A stretch of 64,000 nt of DNA from assembly GCF_009857605.1 (NCBI RefSeq), contig NZ_WWCT01000013.1, forward strand, positions 107,233 through 171,232, in the 5' to 3' direction. Origin of the DNA: Duganella levis (lineage in GTDB: Bacteria > Pseudomonadota > Gammaproteobacteria > Burkholderiales > Burkholderiaceae_D). A program made the translations under genes and the position numbers. A model generated the notes under the pieces. The model saw nothing but the letters and a program-made list of their open reading frames with translations. It was not told the origin of the DNA and did not search any database. Below are positions 36,361 to 47,181 of this stretch, piece by piece; the stretch's first letter is position 1, and each line of letters starts with the position of its first letter.

Positions 36361-37476
36361 TTAATCCCAGTTCAGCGCGCCGCCGGTCTGGTATTCGATG
36401 ACGCGGGTCTCGAAGAAGTTACGTTCTTTCTTCAAGTCGATCATCTCGCTCATCCATGGGAATGGATTTTCTTCCTGGTCGAACAGCGTTTCCAGGCCGA
36501 TCTGCGTGGCGCGACGGTTGGCGATGAAGCGCAGGTAGCCTTTGAACATGGTGGCGTTCAGGCCCAGCACGCCGCGTGGCATGGTGTCTTCGGCGTAGGC
36601 GTACTCCAGGTCCACCGCTTGCAGGAACAGCTGCTTGATCTCTTCCTTGAACGCAGGCGTCCACAGCAGCGGATTTTCCATCTTGATGGTGTTGATCAGG
36701 TCGATGCCGAAGTTGCAATGCATCGATTCGTCGCGCAGGATGTACTGGTACTGCTCGGCAGCACCCATCATCTTGTTCTGGCGGCCCAGCGCCAAGATCT
36801 GGGTGAAGCCGACGTAGAAGAACAGGCCTTCCATCAGGCAGGCGAACACGATCAGCGATTTCAGCAGTTTCTGGTCGTTTTCCACGGTGCCGGTGGTGAA
36901 GGCCGGGTCGGTCAGCGTGTCGATGAACGGGATCAGGAACTCGTCCTTGTCACGAATCGATTTGACTTCGTTGTAGGCGTTGAAGATCTCTTGCTCGTCC
37001 AGGCCCAGCGATTCGACGATGTACTGGTAGGCGTGGGTGTGGATGGCTTCCTCGAACGCCTGACGCAGCAGGTACTGGCGGCACTCCGGCGCGGTGATGT
37101 GGCGATAGGTGCCCAGCACGATGTTGTTGGCGGCCAGCGAGTCGGCGGTGACGAAGAAGCCCAGGTTGCGCTTCACCAGGCGACGCTCGTCGTCGGTCAG
37201 GCCGTTCGGGTTCTTCCACAGCTCGATGTCGCGCTGCATGTTGACTTCCTGCGGCATCCAGTGGTTGGCGCAGCCGGCCAGGTATTTGTCCCAGGCCCAT
37301 TTGTACTTGAACGGCACCAGCTGATTGACGTCGGTTTTGCCGTTGATGATGCGCTTGTCGTCGGCGTTGACGCGCAGCGCGACTTGCTCAGCCGTGCCTT
37401 CGCTTTCCAGCGCGGCTTGGTTGATAGCTTGTTTGGCCGGTGCGGCCTCTTCGTCCCAGGACAGCGACATATTCAA
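36361..37476 (-). CDS. nrdB: Ribonucleotide reductase class Ia, beta subunit
   Basis: A 371-residue R2 subunit carrying the di-iron/tyrosyl radical site that starts the radical chain for deoxynucleotide synthesis. Iron-ligand motifs are visible as [14 protein letters not shown], an upstream acidic ligand in the AADSLAANN region, and [14 protein letters not shown]. The C-terminal peptide (TGGALNWD) is the part that docks on the alpha subunit. It follows nrdA in one operon, with a hairpin between the genes. Confidence 0.96.
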   Translation of the reverse strand: MNMSLSWDEEAAPAKQAINQAALESEGTAEQVALRVNADDKRIINGKTDVNQLVPFKYKWAWDKYLAGCANHWMPQEVNMQRDIELWKNPNGLTDDERRLVKRNLGFFVTADSLAANNIVLGTYRHITAPECRQYLLRQAFEEAIHTHAYQYIVESLGLDEQEIFNAYNEVKSIRDKDEFLIPFIDTLTDPAFTTGTVENDQKLLKSLIVFACLMEGLFFYVGFTQILALGRQNKMMGAAEQYQYILRDESMHCNFGIDLINTIKMENPLLWTPAFKEEIKQLFLQAVDLEYAYAEDTMPRGVLGLNATMFKGYLRFIANRRATQIGLETLFDQEENPFPWMSEMIDLKKERNFFETRVIEYQTGGALNWD

Positions 37477-37501
37477 TTCCTCTATATATATATGTAGTAC
37501 T

Positions 37502-37531
37502 GCGCCGTCCCCACTCAGGCGGGGACGGCGC
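37502..37531 (-). promoter_or_regulatory. Intercistronic hairpin between nrdA and nrdB
   Basis: An 11-bp GC-rich stem (37502-37512 with 37521-37531) encloses an 8-nt loop just after the nrdA stop. No T-tract follows on the minus strand; instead an AT-rich TATATATA stretch leads into nrdB. It may stabilise the nrdA message or partly attenuate nrdB. Confidence 0.6.
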
Positions 37532-37539
37532 GCTTTAGA

Positions 37540-40476
37540 TTACTGGCAGGCTTCGCATTCCTCGAAACCGTCGTCGCCTGGACGCAGGTAGCAGGCTTCG
37601 CCATCGGCTTCGGCCGTCACGGCTGCGGCTGTAACCGGAGCAACCGGTGCTGGCGCCGCAGCCATGGCGCTAGCCGACATGCCGCCGTCCACTGCCACCG
37701 CGTTCAGCGCGCCGGTCTTGGAAGTCGACTTCTCGGTATGGGTCGCCGAGGTGGTGCGCAGGTAGTAGGTGGTTTTCAGGCCACGCAGCCATGCCAGCTT
37801 GTAGGTCTCGTCCAGTTTCTTGCCCGAAGCGCCAGCCATGTAGATGTTCAGCGATTGGGCCTGGTCGATCCACTTCTGACGGCGGGAAGCCGCTTCCACC
37901 AGCCAGCTTGGCGACACTTCGAAGGCGGTGGCGTAGATGTCGCGCAGGTCGTTCGGGATGCGGTCAATCTTGGCCAGCGAGCCGTCGAAGTATTTCAGGT
38001 CGGCGATCATCACTTCGTCCCACAGGTCACGCGCCTTCAGGTCACGCACCAGGTAGGCGTTGATCTCGGTGAACTCGCCCGACAGGTTGGACTTCACGTA
38101 CAGGTTCTGGAAGGTCGGTTCGATGCAAGCCGACACGCCGATGATGTTCGAAATGGTTGCGGTCGGCGCGATCGCCACGCAGTTCGAGTTACGCATGCCG
38201 AACTTGGCGATGCGCTCACGCACCGGGGTCCAGTCCATGGCCGCTGACAGGTCTTGCTCCAGATAGCCGCCGCGTTCTTCGGCCAGCAGCTTGATCGAGT
38301 CCTGTGGCAGGATGCCGCGATCCCACAGCGAACCTTTGTACGACGCGTAGTGGCCGCGTTCTTCCGCCAGTTCGGTCGAAGCCAGGTAAGCGTAGTAGCA
38401 GACGGCTTCCATCGAGGTGTCGGCGAACTGCACCGATTCCATCGACGAGAACGGCACACGCATCATGTGCAGGCAGTCCTGGAAGCCCATCACGCCCAGG
38501 CCGACCGGACGGTGACGCATATTGGCGTTACGTGCTTTTTCGACGGCGTAGTAGTTGATATCGATGACGTTATCCAGCATGCGCATGGCGGTACGGATGG
38601 TCTTCTGCAGCTTGACGTGGTCCAGCTTGCCTTCTTTCATGTGCGCCGGCAGATTGACCGAACCCAGATTGCAGACGGCGATTTCGTCCGGACCGGTGTT
38701 CAGCGTGATCTCGGTGCACAGGTTCGAGCTGTGGACCATGCCCACGTGCTGCTGCGGCGAACGGATGTTGCATGGGTCTTTGAAGGTGATCCATGGGTGG
38801 CCGGTTTCGAACAGCATCGACAGCATCTTGCGCCACAGGTCCAGCGCCTGGATTTTCTTGAACACGCGGATTTCGCCGGCGGCGGCCTTGGCTTCGTAGC
38901 CCAGGTAGGCTTTTTCGAAGGCCTTGCCGACCAGGTCGTGCAGGTCCGGGGTGTCCGATGGCGAGAACAGGGTCCACTCGCCTTTTTCCATCACGCGCTT
39001 CATGAACATGTCCGGAATCCAGTTGGCGGTGTTCATGTCGTGGGTGCGGCGGCGGTCGTCGCCGGTGTTTTTACGCAGGTCCAGGAACTCTTCGATGTCC
39101 ATGTGCCAGGTTTCCAGGTAGGCGCAGACTGCACCCTTGCGCTTGCCGCCCTGGTTGACTGCCACGGCAGTGTCGTTGACCACTTTCAGGAACGGCACCA
39201 CGCCTTGCGATTTGCCGTTGGTGCCCTTGATGTGGGCGCCCAGTGCGCGGACTGGCGTCCAGTCGTTGCCCAGACCGCCGGCGAATTTCGCCAGCAGTGC
39301 GTTTTCTTTAATCGCGTCGTAGATGCCTTCCAGGTCGTCCGAGACGGTGGTCAGGTAGCACGACGACAGCTGCGAACGCAGGGTGCCCGAGTTGAACAGG
39401 GTCGGGGTCGACGACATGAAGTCGAAGGTCGACAGCAGGTTGTAGAACTCGATGGCGCGTGCTTCGCGGTCGGTTTCGTTCAGGGCCAGGCCCATGGCGA
39501 CGCGCATGTAGAACGCCTGCGGCATTTCGATGCGAACGTCGCGGATGTGCAGGAAGTAGCGGTCGTACAGGGTCTGCAGGCCGATGTAGCCGAATTGCAG
39601 GTCGCGGTCGGCTACCAGGGCTTTCGACAGGCGCGCCAGGTCGAACTCGCCCAGTTTGGTGTCCAGCAGTTCGGCGGCGATACCTTTGGCGATGTATTGC
39701 GGGAAGTAGGTCACGTACTCGGCGGCGGCGTTGGCTTGCGCCACTTCCTTGCCGAAGACTTCTTTACGAATCGTGTGCAGCAGGATGCGGGCGGTCACTT
39801 GCGAGTAAGCCGGATCCTTTTCCATCAGCGCGCGGGCAGCCAGGATGGCGGATTTGTGCAGCTCTTCGACCGGCACGCCGTCGTACAGGTTTTTCAGGGT
39901 TTCAGCGACGATGGCGTCGGCATCCACGTGTTTTTCCAGGCCGATGCAGGCAGCATTGATCAGGCCGGTAACGCGCGACAGTTCCAGCGGCTTGCGCTCG
40001 CCGTTTTCCAGCACGCTGATTTGCGGTGCATCGACGGTGGCGGCCGAACCTTGGGCTTCCTTGGCGGCGCGGCGCTCTTCCATATGCTTGGCGCGGTACA
40101 GCACGTAAGCGCGGGCGACGTCGTGTTCACCCGAGCGCATCAGCGCCAGTTCCACCTGGTCTTGCACGTCTTCGATATGGAAGGTGCCGCCGGATGGCTG
40201 GCGGCGCACCAGGGCGGCGACCACGCTGGCGGTCAGCTCTTCCACCAGTTCGCGGATACGGGCCGAGGCGGCGCCCTGGCCACCGTTGACGGCCAGGAAG
40301 GCCTTGGTCACGGCAACTGCAATTTTCGACGGTTCAAACGCGACGACCGCGCCGTTACGGCGGATGATGCGGTAATCACCGAGCGCGCTGGCGGCCACGG
40401 CTGGGCTGCTGGCGGTACTCGCAGCGGCGGCTGGTACCAGCGCTGGGTTGATGGTGATGTCTTGAGTAGATTGCAT
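37540..40476 (-). CDS. nrdA: Ribonucleotide reductase class Ia, alpha subunit
   Basis: A 978-residue R1 catalytic subunit that reduces ribonucleoside diphosphates. Residues about 33-125 form an ATP-cone (IIRRNGAVVAFEPSKIAVAV), and a second, more diverged cone follows (about 150-240, VLENGERKPLELSRVTGLI), as in pseudomonad NrdA. The catalytic barrel includes LSSCYLTTVSDD, NLCTEI (with active-site Cys) and the radical-transfer region. The extreme C-terminus carries the thiol pair CEAC that re-reduces the active site. A GGGGAG ribosome site precedes the ATG, and two NrdR boxes lie upstream. Confidence 0.96.
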   Translation of the reverse strand: MQSTQDITINPALVPAAAASTASSPAVAASALGDYRIIRRNGAVVAFEPSKIAVAVTKAFLAVNGGQGAASARIRELVEELTASVVAALVRRQPSGGTFHIEDVQDQVELALMRSGEHDVARAYVLYRAKHMEERRAAKEAQGSAATVDAPQISVLENGERKPLELSRVTGLINAACIGLEKHVDADAIVAETLKNLYDGVPVEELHKSAILAARALMEKDPAYSQVTARILLHTIRKEVFGKEVAQANAAAEYVTYFPQYIAKGIAAELLDTKLGEFDLARLSKALVADRDLQFGYIGLQTLYDRYFLHIRDVRIEMPQAFYMRVAMGLALNETDREARAIEFYNLLSTFDFMSSTPTLFNSGTLRSQLSSCYLTTVSDDLEGIYDAIKENALLAKFAGGLGNDWTPVRALGAHIKGTNGKSQGVVPFLKVVNDTAVAVNQGGKRKGAVCAYLETWHMDIEEFLDLRKNTGDDRRRTHDMNTANWIPDMFMKRVMEKGEWTLFSPSDTPDLHDLVGKAFEKAYLGYEAKAAAGEIRVFKKIQALDLWRKMLSMLFETGHPWITFKDPCNIRSPQQHVGMVHSSNLCTEITLNTGPDEIAVCNLGSVNLPAHMKEGKLDHVKLQKTIRTAMRMLDNVIDINYYAVEKARNANMRHRPVGLGVMGFQDCLHMMRVPFSSMESVQFADTSMEAVCYYAYLASTELAEERGHYASYKGSLWDRGILPQDSIKLLAEERGGYLEQDLSAAMDWTPVRERIAKFGMRNSNCVAIAPTATISNIIGVSACIEPTFQNLYVKSNLSGEFTEINAYLVRDLKARDLWDEVMIADLKYFDGSLAKIDRIPNDLRDIYATAFEVSPSWLVEAASRRQKWIDQAQSLNIYMAGASGKKLDETYKLAWLRGLKTTYYLRTTSATHTEKSTSKTGALNAVAVDGGMSASAMAAAPAPVAPVTAAAVTAEADGEACYLRPGDDGFEECEACQ

Positions 40477-40592
40477 TTAAGCTCCCCGATAACAACGTGC
40501 AGTCAGTGCTGCGCCGCGTGTGTAGTGTAAAAAAACCGTGTTAAACCGACCAGGCATACTTGCCACTAGTTTAAGATTCAGTGTCTTGCGAA

Positions 40593-40608
40593 CCACTAGA
40601 TCTAGTGA
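40593..40608. promoter_or_regulatory. NrdR box 1 (nrdA promoter)
   Basis: A 16-bp near-palindrome, CCACTAGATCTAGTGA, centred 124 bp upstream of the nrdA start. It matches the form of NrdR sites (ACACwATATnTwGTGT). NrdR is the ATP/dATP-sensing repressor of ribonucleotide reductase operons. Confidence 0.75.
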
Positions 40609-40623
40609 CAGGTCAGAACCTAT

Positions 40624-40639
40624 CCACTGATTGTAGTGG
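40624..40639. promoter_or_regulatory. NrdR box 2 (nrdA promoter)
   Basis: CCACTGATTGTAGTGG, centred exactly 31 bp (three helical turns) from box 1, the spacing found at experimentally studied NrdR operators. The pair makes NrdR control of nrdAB likely; nrdR itself is outside this window. Confidence 0.75.
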
Positions 40640-40698
40640 TCACACCGGAGCACGGCAAGTGAGAAATTTTGATGTTTCCAGCAATTTTGCTCTTGACT

Positions 40699-41291
40699 TT
40701 AAGGAAGCCCTATCAGCAAGCCAAGTTCAGCGCTAGCAGCTACTAACATTGCTTCTTTCTTAAGCAGATTTTGATAACATTCCCAATCAAATAATGGCCC
40801 GGGATCGGTTTTCCGGCCCGGTGCGATGTGTTCGTGGCCTTGTATATCCGTCAACGGATAGTGTCGCCGCAGCGCCACCGTCAGGTCGGCCAGCGCCGCA
40901 TACTGCGCCGCTTCAAAGGCCACGAAGTCGCTGCCTTCCAGCTCCACGCCGATTGAAAAGTCATTGCATTTTTCGCGGCCGCGAAAACAGGAGCGGCCCG
41001 CGTGCCAGGCGCGGTCGTTAGCAGAAACATACTGCATGACGCGGCCATCGCGGCGGATAAAAAAGTGGCTGGAGACCTTCAATCCGCGCAGGTCGGCGAA
41101 CGAGGGGTCAGCATTATAGTCCATCCGGCCGGTCAGCAGGTCGGACACGTGCGGGCCGCCGAACTGGCCGCCCGGCAGCGAGATGTTGTGGACCACCAGC
41201 AGCGTGATGTCGGCCGGCACCGGGCCCGGGCGGGCGTCGAAGTTGGGGCTGTCGTAACGCGTGGCCTGCGGCAGCCAGCCGTCGAACCCGC

Positions 41292-41295
<4 letters not shown>
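40699..41295 (-). CDS. ampD: 1,6-Anhydro-N-acetylmuramyl-L-alanine amidase AmpD
   Basis: A 198-residue zinc amidase that removes the peptide from anhydro-muropeptides in the cytoplasm during cell-wall recycling. The zinc ligand region LLVVHNISLP, SSHFFIRRDGRVMQYV, the GVELEGSD motif and the HEHIAPGRKTDPGPLFDW block, with the second zinc His and catalytic Lys/Asp, are present. The start overlaps the pilR stop by 4 nt. It feeds tripeptide to Mpl (22066-23430) in the same pathway; in some species AmpD loss induces AmpC beta-lactamase. Confidence 0.95.
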
Positions 41296-42727
<1,432 letters not shown>

Positions 42728-42731
<4 letters not shown>

Positions 42732-44425
42732 ACAGCCTTTCCTTGCTTCTGCCCAGGCCAGGCGAAGGTGATTACAAACCGCCCGCTCAACGACGGGCTG
42801 CCATCGGCGCCGGTCTTGTTATCGAAACGATACTCATAGTCCAGCCGCGCCTCGTTATTCAAGCACAATTCCCGCGCCAGATACAGCCCCAGTCCGGTGC
42901 CCTTGCTGGAGGTGGTGTAAAACGGCTCGAACAAGTGCGCGCGCACTTCCGGCGAAATGCCGGGGCCGTCGTCCTGCACATGCAGTTCGAGACGCTGCGC
43001 GCTGTCGCGCACCACGTTCAGGCGGATCGACGCCGGGCCACCGCTGGCGTAGCGCACCGCGTTGTTGAGCAGGTTGAGCACAACTTCGCGCAAATGCAGC
43101 GCATCGAAACGTACTTGCGTGTCCGCCGCCGCCGTCAGGCCGAGGATGTCCGGCGCCAGGTTGTGGGTCTCGATGAATTCGCTCCGCAGCTCGGCCAGAA
43201 AGACATCCAGCGCCAGCGGTTCGCTGTGCGGCTGCACCTTGCGCGACAGTTGCAGGATGTCCTCCACCATGCGGTTGACGCGCGCCACGTTGTCGCCGAC
43301 GATCTTCAGCAGGCGCTGATGTACCGGGTCGCTCAAGTCCTCGCCCAGCAGCGAGGTCGCGTGGCCGATCGCCGACAGCGGATTGCGCACCTCGTGCGCG
43401 ATGCTGGCGGTCAGCCGCCCCATCGACGCCAGCTTGAGTTGCTGCGCCTGGTTCTCGATGCCGGTCACGTCCTGCAGGAAGATCACGCTGCGTTCGGCCC
43501 CCAGGCCGTCAGTGTCGGCGGCGGCGAAGCGCACTTTCAGATGCGCGGCCAGGTCGCGGCGCGCGCTCCAGGCGGCGGTCAGGCCTTCCAGCGCGGCGTC
43601 GTTGAACGGTTTGATGGTGATGAAGGCGGTCGAGCGGGTAGCGTCGTCGCGCCATTCCTCGTAAGCCTGCGTCAGCGGCGACAGCGAGGCGGCCGCCGAC
43701 AGCTTGAATTTCAGCTCCGGCCCCACCAGCCCCAGCATCTGCTGCGCGGCCGGATTGCCGGCAAACACACGGCCGTCCGCATCCACCACCAAGATGCCGT
43801 CGCCGATATTCGCCATCACCAGCCGGTTGACGGCCTGCTGCACATTGATCTCGACCCCACGCCGGCTGGCCAGTTCCTCCTGACCGATCAGCTTGGCCGC
43901 CATGCGGTTGACCACCAGCACCACCGACAGAAAAGCGGCGCCATACAGGCCGGCCTGCATCACATCGCGGTCGCTATCGGTCAGGAAGATTTGCCAGGTG
44001 CTGTCGCCCAGCAGGAACAAGGTCACCAGCGAAGCGCAGAACAGCGCGATCACCAGCGGCGCCAGGATGGCCAGCCCGGCCAGCGGGAACAGGTACAGGA
44101 TCGCCAGCCCGCTGCGCATGCCGCCGCCGGCCAGATACAGCACCGAAATGATGGCCAGGTCGCAGGCGATCTGCGACAGCAGCTGCACCGAAAAGCGGCG
44201 CTGCACGTACACCGCCGACAGCGCGAAACCGATCGACAGTCCAAGGTAAGCCAGGCAGATTTTCAGGTAAAAATACTGGTCGACCGCGTGCAGGCCACGG
44301 CTGTCGAAACTCAGATAGACCAGCAGCACCAGCGCGATCACCACGCGGGTGGCGTTGAGCGTCTGCAGCGAGCGCCAGAAGGTTGCGCGCGAGTCGGCCG
44401 TCAGGGCTTGCAGGCGCGCGAACAT
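42728..44425 (-). CDS. pilS: Membrane sensor histidine kinase PilS
   Basis: A 565-residue kinase with about six TM helices in residues 20-190 (for example VVIALVLLVYLSF, AILYLFPLAGLAILAPLVIALF). A PAS-like domain (NIGDGILVVDADGRVFAGN) follows, then a HisKA box (SIAHEVRNPLSAIG) and a HATPase with the G-boxes (DDGPGISPEV, KGTGLGLYLAREL). It pairs with PilR, whose start overlaps its stop. In Pseudomonas, PilS senses pilin in the membrane and controls pilA. The window thus encodes two separate regulatory layers for type IV pili. Confidence 0.9.
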
Positions 44426-44440
44426 GGGGTGCTGGGGACG

Positions 44441-44737
44441 TTAGGCGGACGGCAGTGCGGCATGGGCCGCGCTGCAATAGTCGCGGCCATTGGCCTGCAC
44501 CGTTTCCGAGGCAGGATAGAACACGCCGCAATGCGCGCATTGCAGCATCACTTCGGCGTCATTGGCGGCCTGGGTGGCGGCGCGCGCCTTGTAGGTTGGC
44601 TGCGGTTGCGGCTGCGCCGCCTGCGGCGGTGGCTGGCGGAACTGCTGCTGATGGCGCTTCTGCGCCGCGCGGATCTTCGAGCGGACCGCGAAAATCACCA
44701 GGAAAACCAGTCCCAGCCAAAAAATAATACGGCTCAT
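44441..44737 (-). CDS. PP0621-family small membrane-anchored zinc-binding-like protein
   Basis: A 98-residue protein: an N-terminal TM helix (IIFWLGLVFLVIFAV), a basic and Gln/Pro-rich middle, and a C-terminal Cys/His cluster (QCAHCGVFYPAS...RDYCSAAH) that could bind one metal. The ATG at 44737 overlaps the stop of the CcsA-like gene by 4 nt. Members are common between ccsA/ypjD-type genes and pilS in beta- and gammaproteobacteria; function unknown. Confidence 0.8.
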   Translation of the reverse strand: MSRIIFWLGLVFLVIFAVRSKIRAAQKRHQQQFRQPPPQAAQPQPQPTYKARAATQAANDAEVMLQCAHCGVFYPASETVQANGRDYCSAAHAALPSA

Positions 44738-45537
44738 GCCCAACCCTTATGCAAAACTACCTCAAACACAAAACGGCTGCCGACATAGGCCAGCAGCAGC
44801 GTCGCAAACCCGGCCAGCGTGAAGCTCAGCGCGGTCTTGCCGCGCCAGCCACGGAAACGGCGGCCCGCCAGCAGCGCGGCGAACAGCACCCACGACAGCA
44901 GCGTAAACACCGACTTGTGATCCCACTTCAGCGCCTGGCCGAACAACTGCTCCGAGAACACGATACCAGACAACACGGTCAGGCTCAGCAAAGTAAAGCC
45001 GAAGCCGATCATGCGGAACAACAGTTTTTCCATGGTCAGCAACGCCGGCAACTGGTCCAGCGCGCCGGACAGGAAGGACTTCTTGTCGCTGCGCGCATGC
45101 AGGCGCGACTCCTGCAAGGCCATCAGCACCGCGTGGAAAGCGGCGATGGTCAAGGTGCTGTAAGCCATGGTGGCGATGGCGATATGCCAGCCGAACAGCG
45201 GCGACTTGCCCTCCAGCGGCACCAGATTGCCGGGAAACGCCACCTGCAGCGCGGCGGCGCCAGCGGCAAACGGCATCACCAGCCGGCGCATGCCGTCCAG
45301 GCTGAAATTCCGGTTTTCCAGCCAATACGCAGCCACCGACACCCATAGCGCCGACGACAGCATGGCCGCAAAGCCAAAGCGCAGCTCGCCGCCGCCGGCA
45401 ATGTCGGCCCACAGGCCGATGCCGTGCAGCAGCCAGGCGGCCAGGGTAACGGCTGAAATCAGGCCGCCACGGCGCGATGGCAGAGCGGCGCACAGGATGT
45501 ACAGCGCAATGGCTGCAATAAAGGAATAGATCTGCAT
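44734..45537 (-). CDS. CcsA/YpjD-family inner-membrane protein (cytochrome c assembly type)
   Basis: A 267-residue integral membrane protein with about eight TM helices. It contains the tryptophan-containing stretch typical of the CcsA/CcmC/YpjD family (KSPLFGWHIAIATMAYSTLTIAAFHAVLM) and a KWDHKSVFTLLSWVLFA motif near the last helices with conserved His. Family members handle haem for cytochrome c maturation; the YpjD branch is less well understood. In many proteobacteria this gene is immediately divergent from ffh; here ~5.9 kb of transporter and NHL-repeat genes lie in between. Confidence 0.85.
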   Translation of the reverse strand: MQIYSFIAAIALYILCAALPSRRGGLISAVTLAAWLLHGIGLWADIAGGGELRFGFAAMLSSALWVSVAAYWLENRNFSLDGMRRLVMPFAAGAAALQVAFPGNLVPLEGKSPLFGWHIAIATMAYSTLTIAAFHAVLMALQESRLHARSDKKSFLSGALDQLPALLTMEKLLFRMIGFGFTLLSLTVLSGIVFSEQLFGQALKWDHKSVFTLLSWVLFAALLAGRRFRGWRGKTALSFTLAGFATLLLAYVGSRFVFEVVLHKGWA

Positions 45538-45559
45538 GCCCCCAGTTTACACTATCGCC

Positions 45560-46357
45560 TCAGTCCACGGCGGCCATGCGCAGCTCGTCGCGGTGATGGC
45601 GTTGCTGTTCTTCCATCACCAGCTGGCCCAGCTCGCGTTTTAGCGCATTGAATTCGGCGGCGGCCGGGTCGCGCAGGCGCGGCAGGTCCACCAGCAGGTC
45701 GCGCTTGACGGTGCCGGGGCGGTAGGTCATCACCACGATGCGGTCGGCCAAATAAATCGCCTCCTCGATCGAGTGGGTGACGAAGATGATGGTCTTTTTC
45801 AGCTCGGCCCAAATACGCAGCAGCTCGTCCTGCAGGTTGCGGCGCGTGAGCGCGTCGAGCGCGCCGAACGGTTCGTCCATCAGCATGATCGGCGAATCCA
45901 GCGCCAGCACGCGGGCGATCGCCACCCGCTGCCGCATGCCGCCGGACAGGTCTTTCGGATAGCGGTTGCGGAAATCCTGCAAGGACAGCATGGTCAGCAG
46001 CTTGTCCACCGTGGCGTTGATCTGCTCCTTTGGCTGGCCCTTGATCTGCAAGCCGAAGGCGACATTGTCGGCCACCGTCATCCACGGAAACAGCGCATAT
46101 TCCTGGAACACCATGCCGCGCTCGGGGCCGGGCGCGGTGACCAGCTTGCCGTCGGCGGTGATGGTCCCGGACGACGGCGGCGCAAAGCCGGCCACCGCGT
46201 TCAGCAAGGTCGACTTGCCGCAGCCGGACGGCCCCAGCAGGCAGACGAACTGGCCCTGCGGAATCTCCAGGTTGATGTCCTTGAGCGCCGCCACCTCGCG
46301 CTCGGCGGTCTGGAAGACTTTGTTGACTTGCGAAACCACGATGTGCGCGTTCATCAA
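45560..46357 (-). CDS. NitT/TauT-type ABC transporter ATP-binding protein
   Basis: A 265-residue ATPase. Walker A (GPSGCGKST), Q-loop (VFQEYALFPWMTV), signature (LSGGMRQR), Walker B (IMLMDEPFGALD) and switch His (VTHSIEEA) are canonical for the nitrate/sulfonate/taurine importer branch. A second ATG one codon in is equally possible as start. It overlaps the permease stop by 4 nt. Compared with the ATPase at 12145-13470, it lacks the extra C-terminal domain. Confidence 0.92.
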   Translation of the reverse strand: MMNAHIVVSQVNKVFQTAEREVAALKDINLEIPQGQFVCLLGPSGCGKSTLLNAVAGFAPPSSGTITADGKLVTAPGPERGMVFQEYALFPWMTVADNVAFGLQIKGQPKEQINATVDKLLTMLSLQDFRNRYPKDLSGGMRQRVAIARVLALDSPIMLMDEPFGALDALTRRNLQDELLRIWAELKKTIIFVTHSIEEAIYLADRIVVMTYRPGTVKRDLLVDLPRLRDPAAAEFNALKRELGQLVMEEQQRHHRDELRMAAVD

Positions 46358-47181
46358 TTCTCCAGGCCGCGGTGCCAGCGCAGCAGATGGTTATTCAGCT
46401 TGTTCATGGCGACGTCGATCGCCAGGCCGATCAGGCCGATGGTGATCATGCCGGCGATGATCTTGTCCGACCAGAAGTATTCGCGCGCCTCCAGGATGCG
46501 GAAGCCGAGGCCGTTATTCACCGCCACCATCTCGGCCACGATCACCACGATGAAGGCGGTGCCGATGCCGATCCGCACCCCTGACAGGATGTACGGCACG
46601 GCCGCCGGCAGAATCACCCGGGTAAACATGGTGAAGCCGGACGCGCCCAGGTTGCGGGCCGCGCGGATATAAATACCATCAACCTGGCGCACGCCGGCGA
46701 TGGTATTCATCAGCACCGGGAAGAACGCCCCCAGCGCGATCAGGAACACGGCCGGTGGATTGCCCAGCCCGAACCACAGCATCGACAGCGGAATATAGGC
46801 AATCGGCGGAATCGGCCGCACCATCTGCACCAGCACGTTGAACCAGTCGTAGACGCGGTTGCTCATGCCCATCGCCAGGCCAAGCGGCAGCGCCAGCCCG
46901 CCACCGATCAGGAAACCCACCACCACCCGGTACAGGCTGCTGATGGAATCGGTGATCAGCTCACCGGAAACGGCCCAGTGCAGCCAGCTGCCGGCCGCCG
47001 CATCGTAGGGCTGCAACGGCAGCAAATAGGCGATCCACTTCTCCGCCACCGCCAGCGGCGACGGCAGCACCTGCGGATTGACCCAGCCCATCACCGCCAC
47101 CGTCTGCCACAAGGCCACCACCACGGCCGGCAGCACCAGACCGATGCCGATCTGCCGCCATGACGAAGAAGCGGCTGCCAT
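46354..47181 (-). CDS. NitT/TauT-type ABC transporter permease
   Basis: A 275-residue inner-membrane permease with about six TM helices and the EAA loop (YIRAARNLGASGFTMFTRVILPAAVPY). The start ATG shares one base with the stop of the binding-protein gene (TAATG), and its stop overlaps the ATPase, so the three genes are translationally coupled. Confidence 0.92.
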   Translation of the reverse strand: MAAASSSWRQIGIGLVLPAVVVALWQTVAVMGWVNPQVLPSPLAVAEKWIAYLLPLQPYDAAAGSWLHWAVSGELITDSISSLYRVVVGFLIGGGLALPLGLAMGMSNRVYDWFNVLVQMVRPIPPIAYIPLSMLWFGLGNPPAVFLIALGAFFPVLMNTIAGVRQVDGIYIRAARNLGASGFTMFTRVILPAAVPYILSGVRIGIGTAFIVVIVAEMVAVNNGLGFRILEAREYFWSDKIIAGMITIGLIGLAIDVAMNKLNNHLLRWHRGLEN

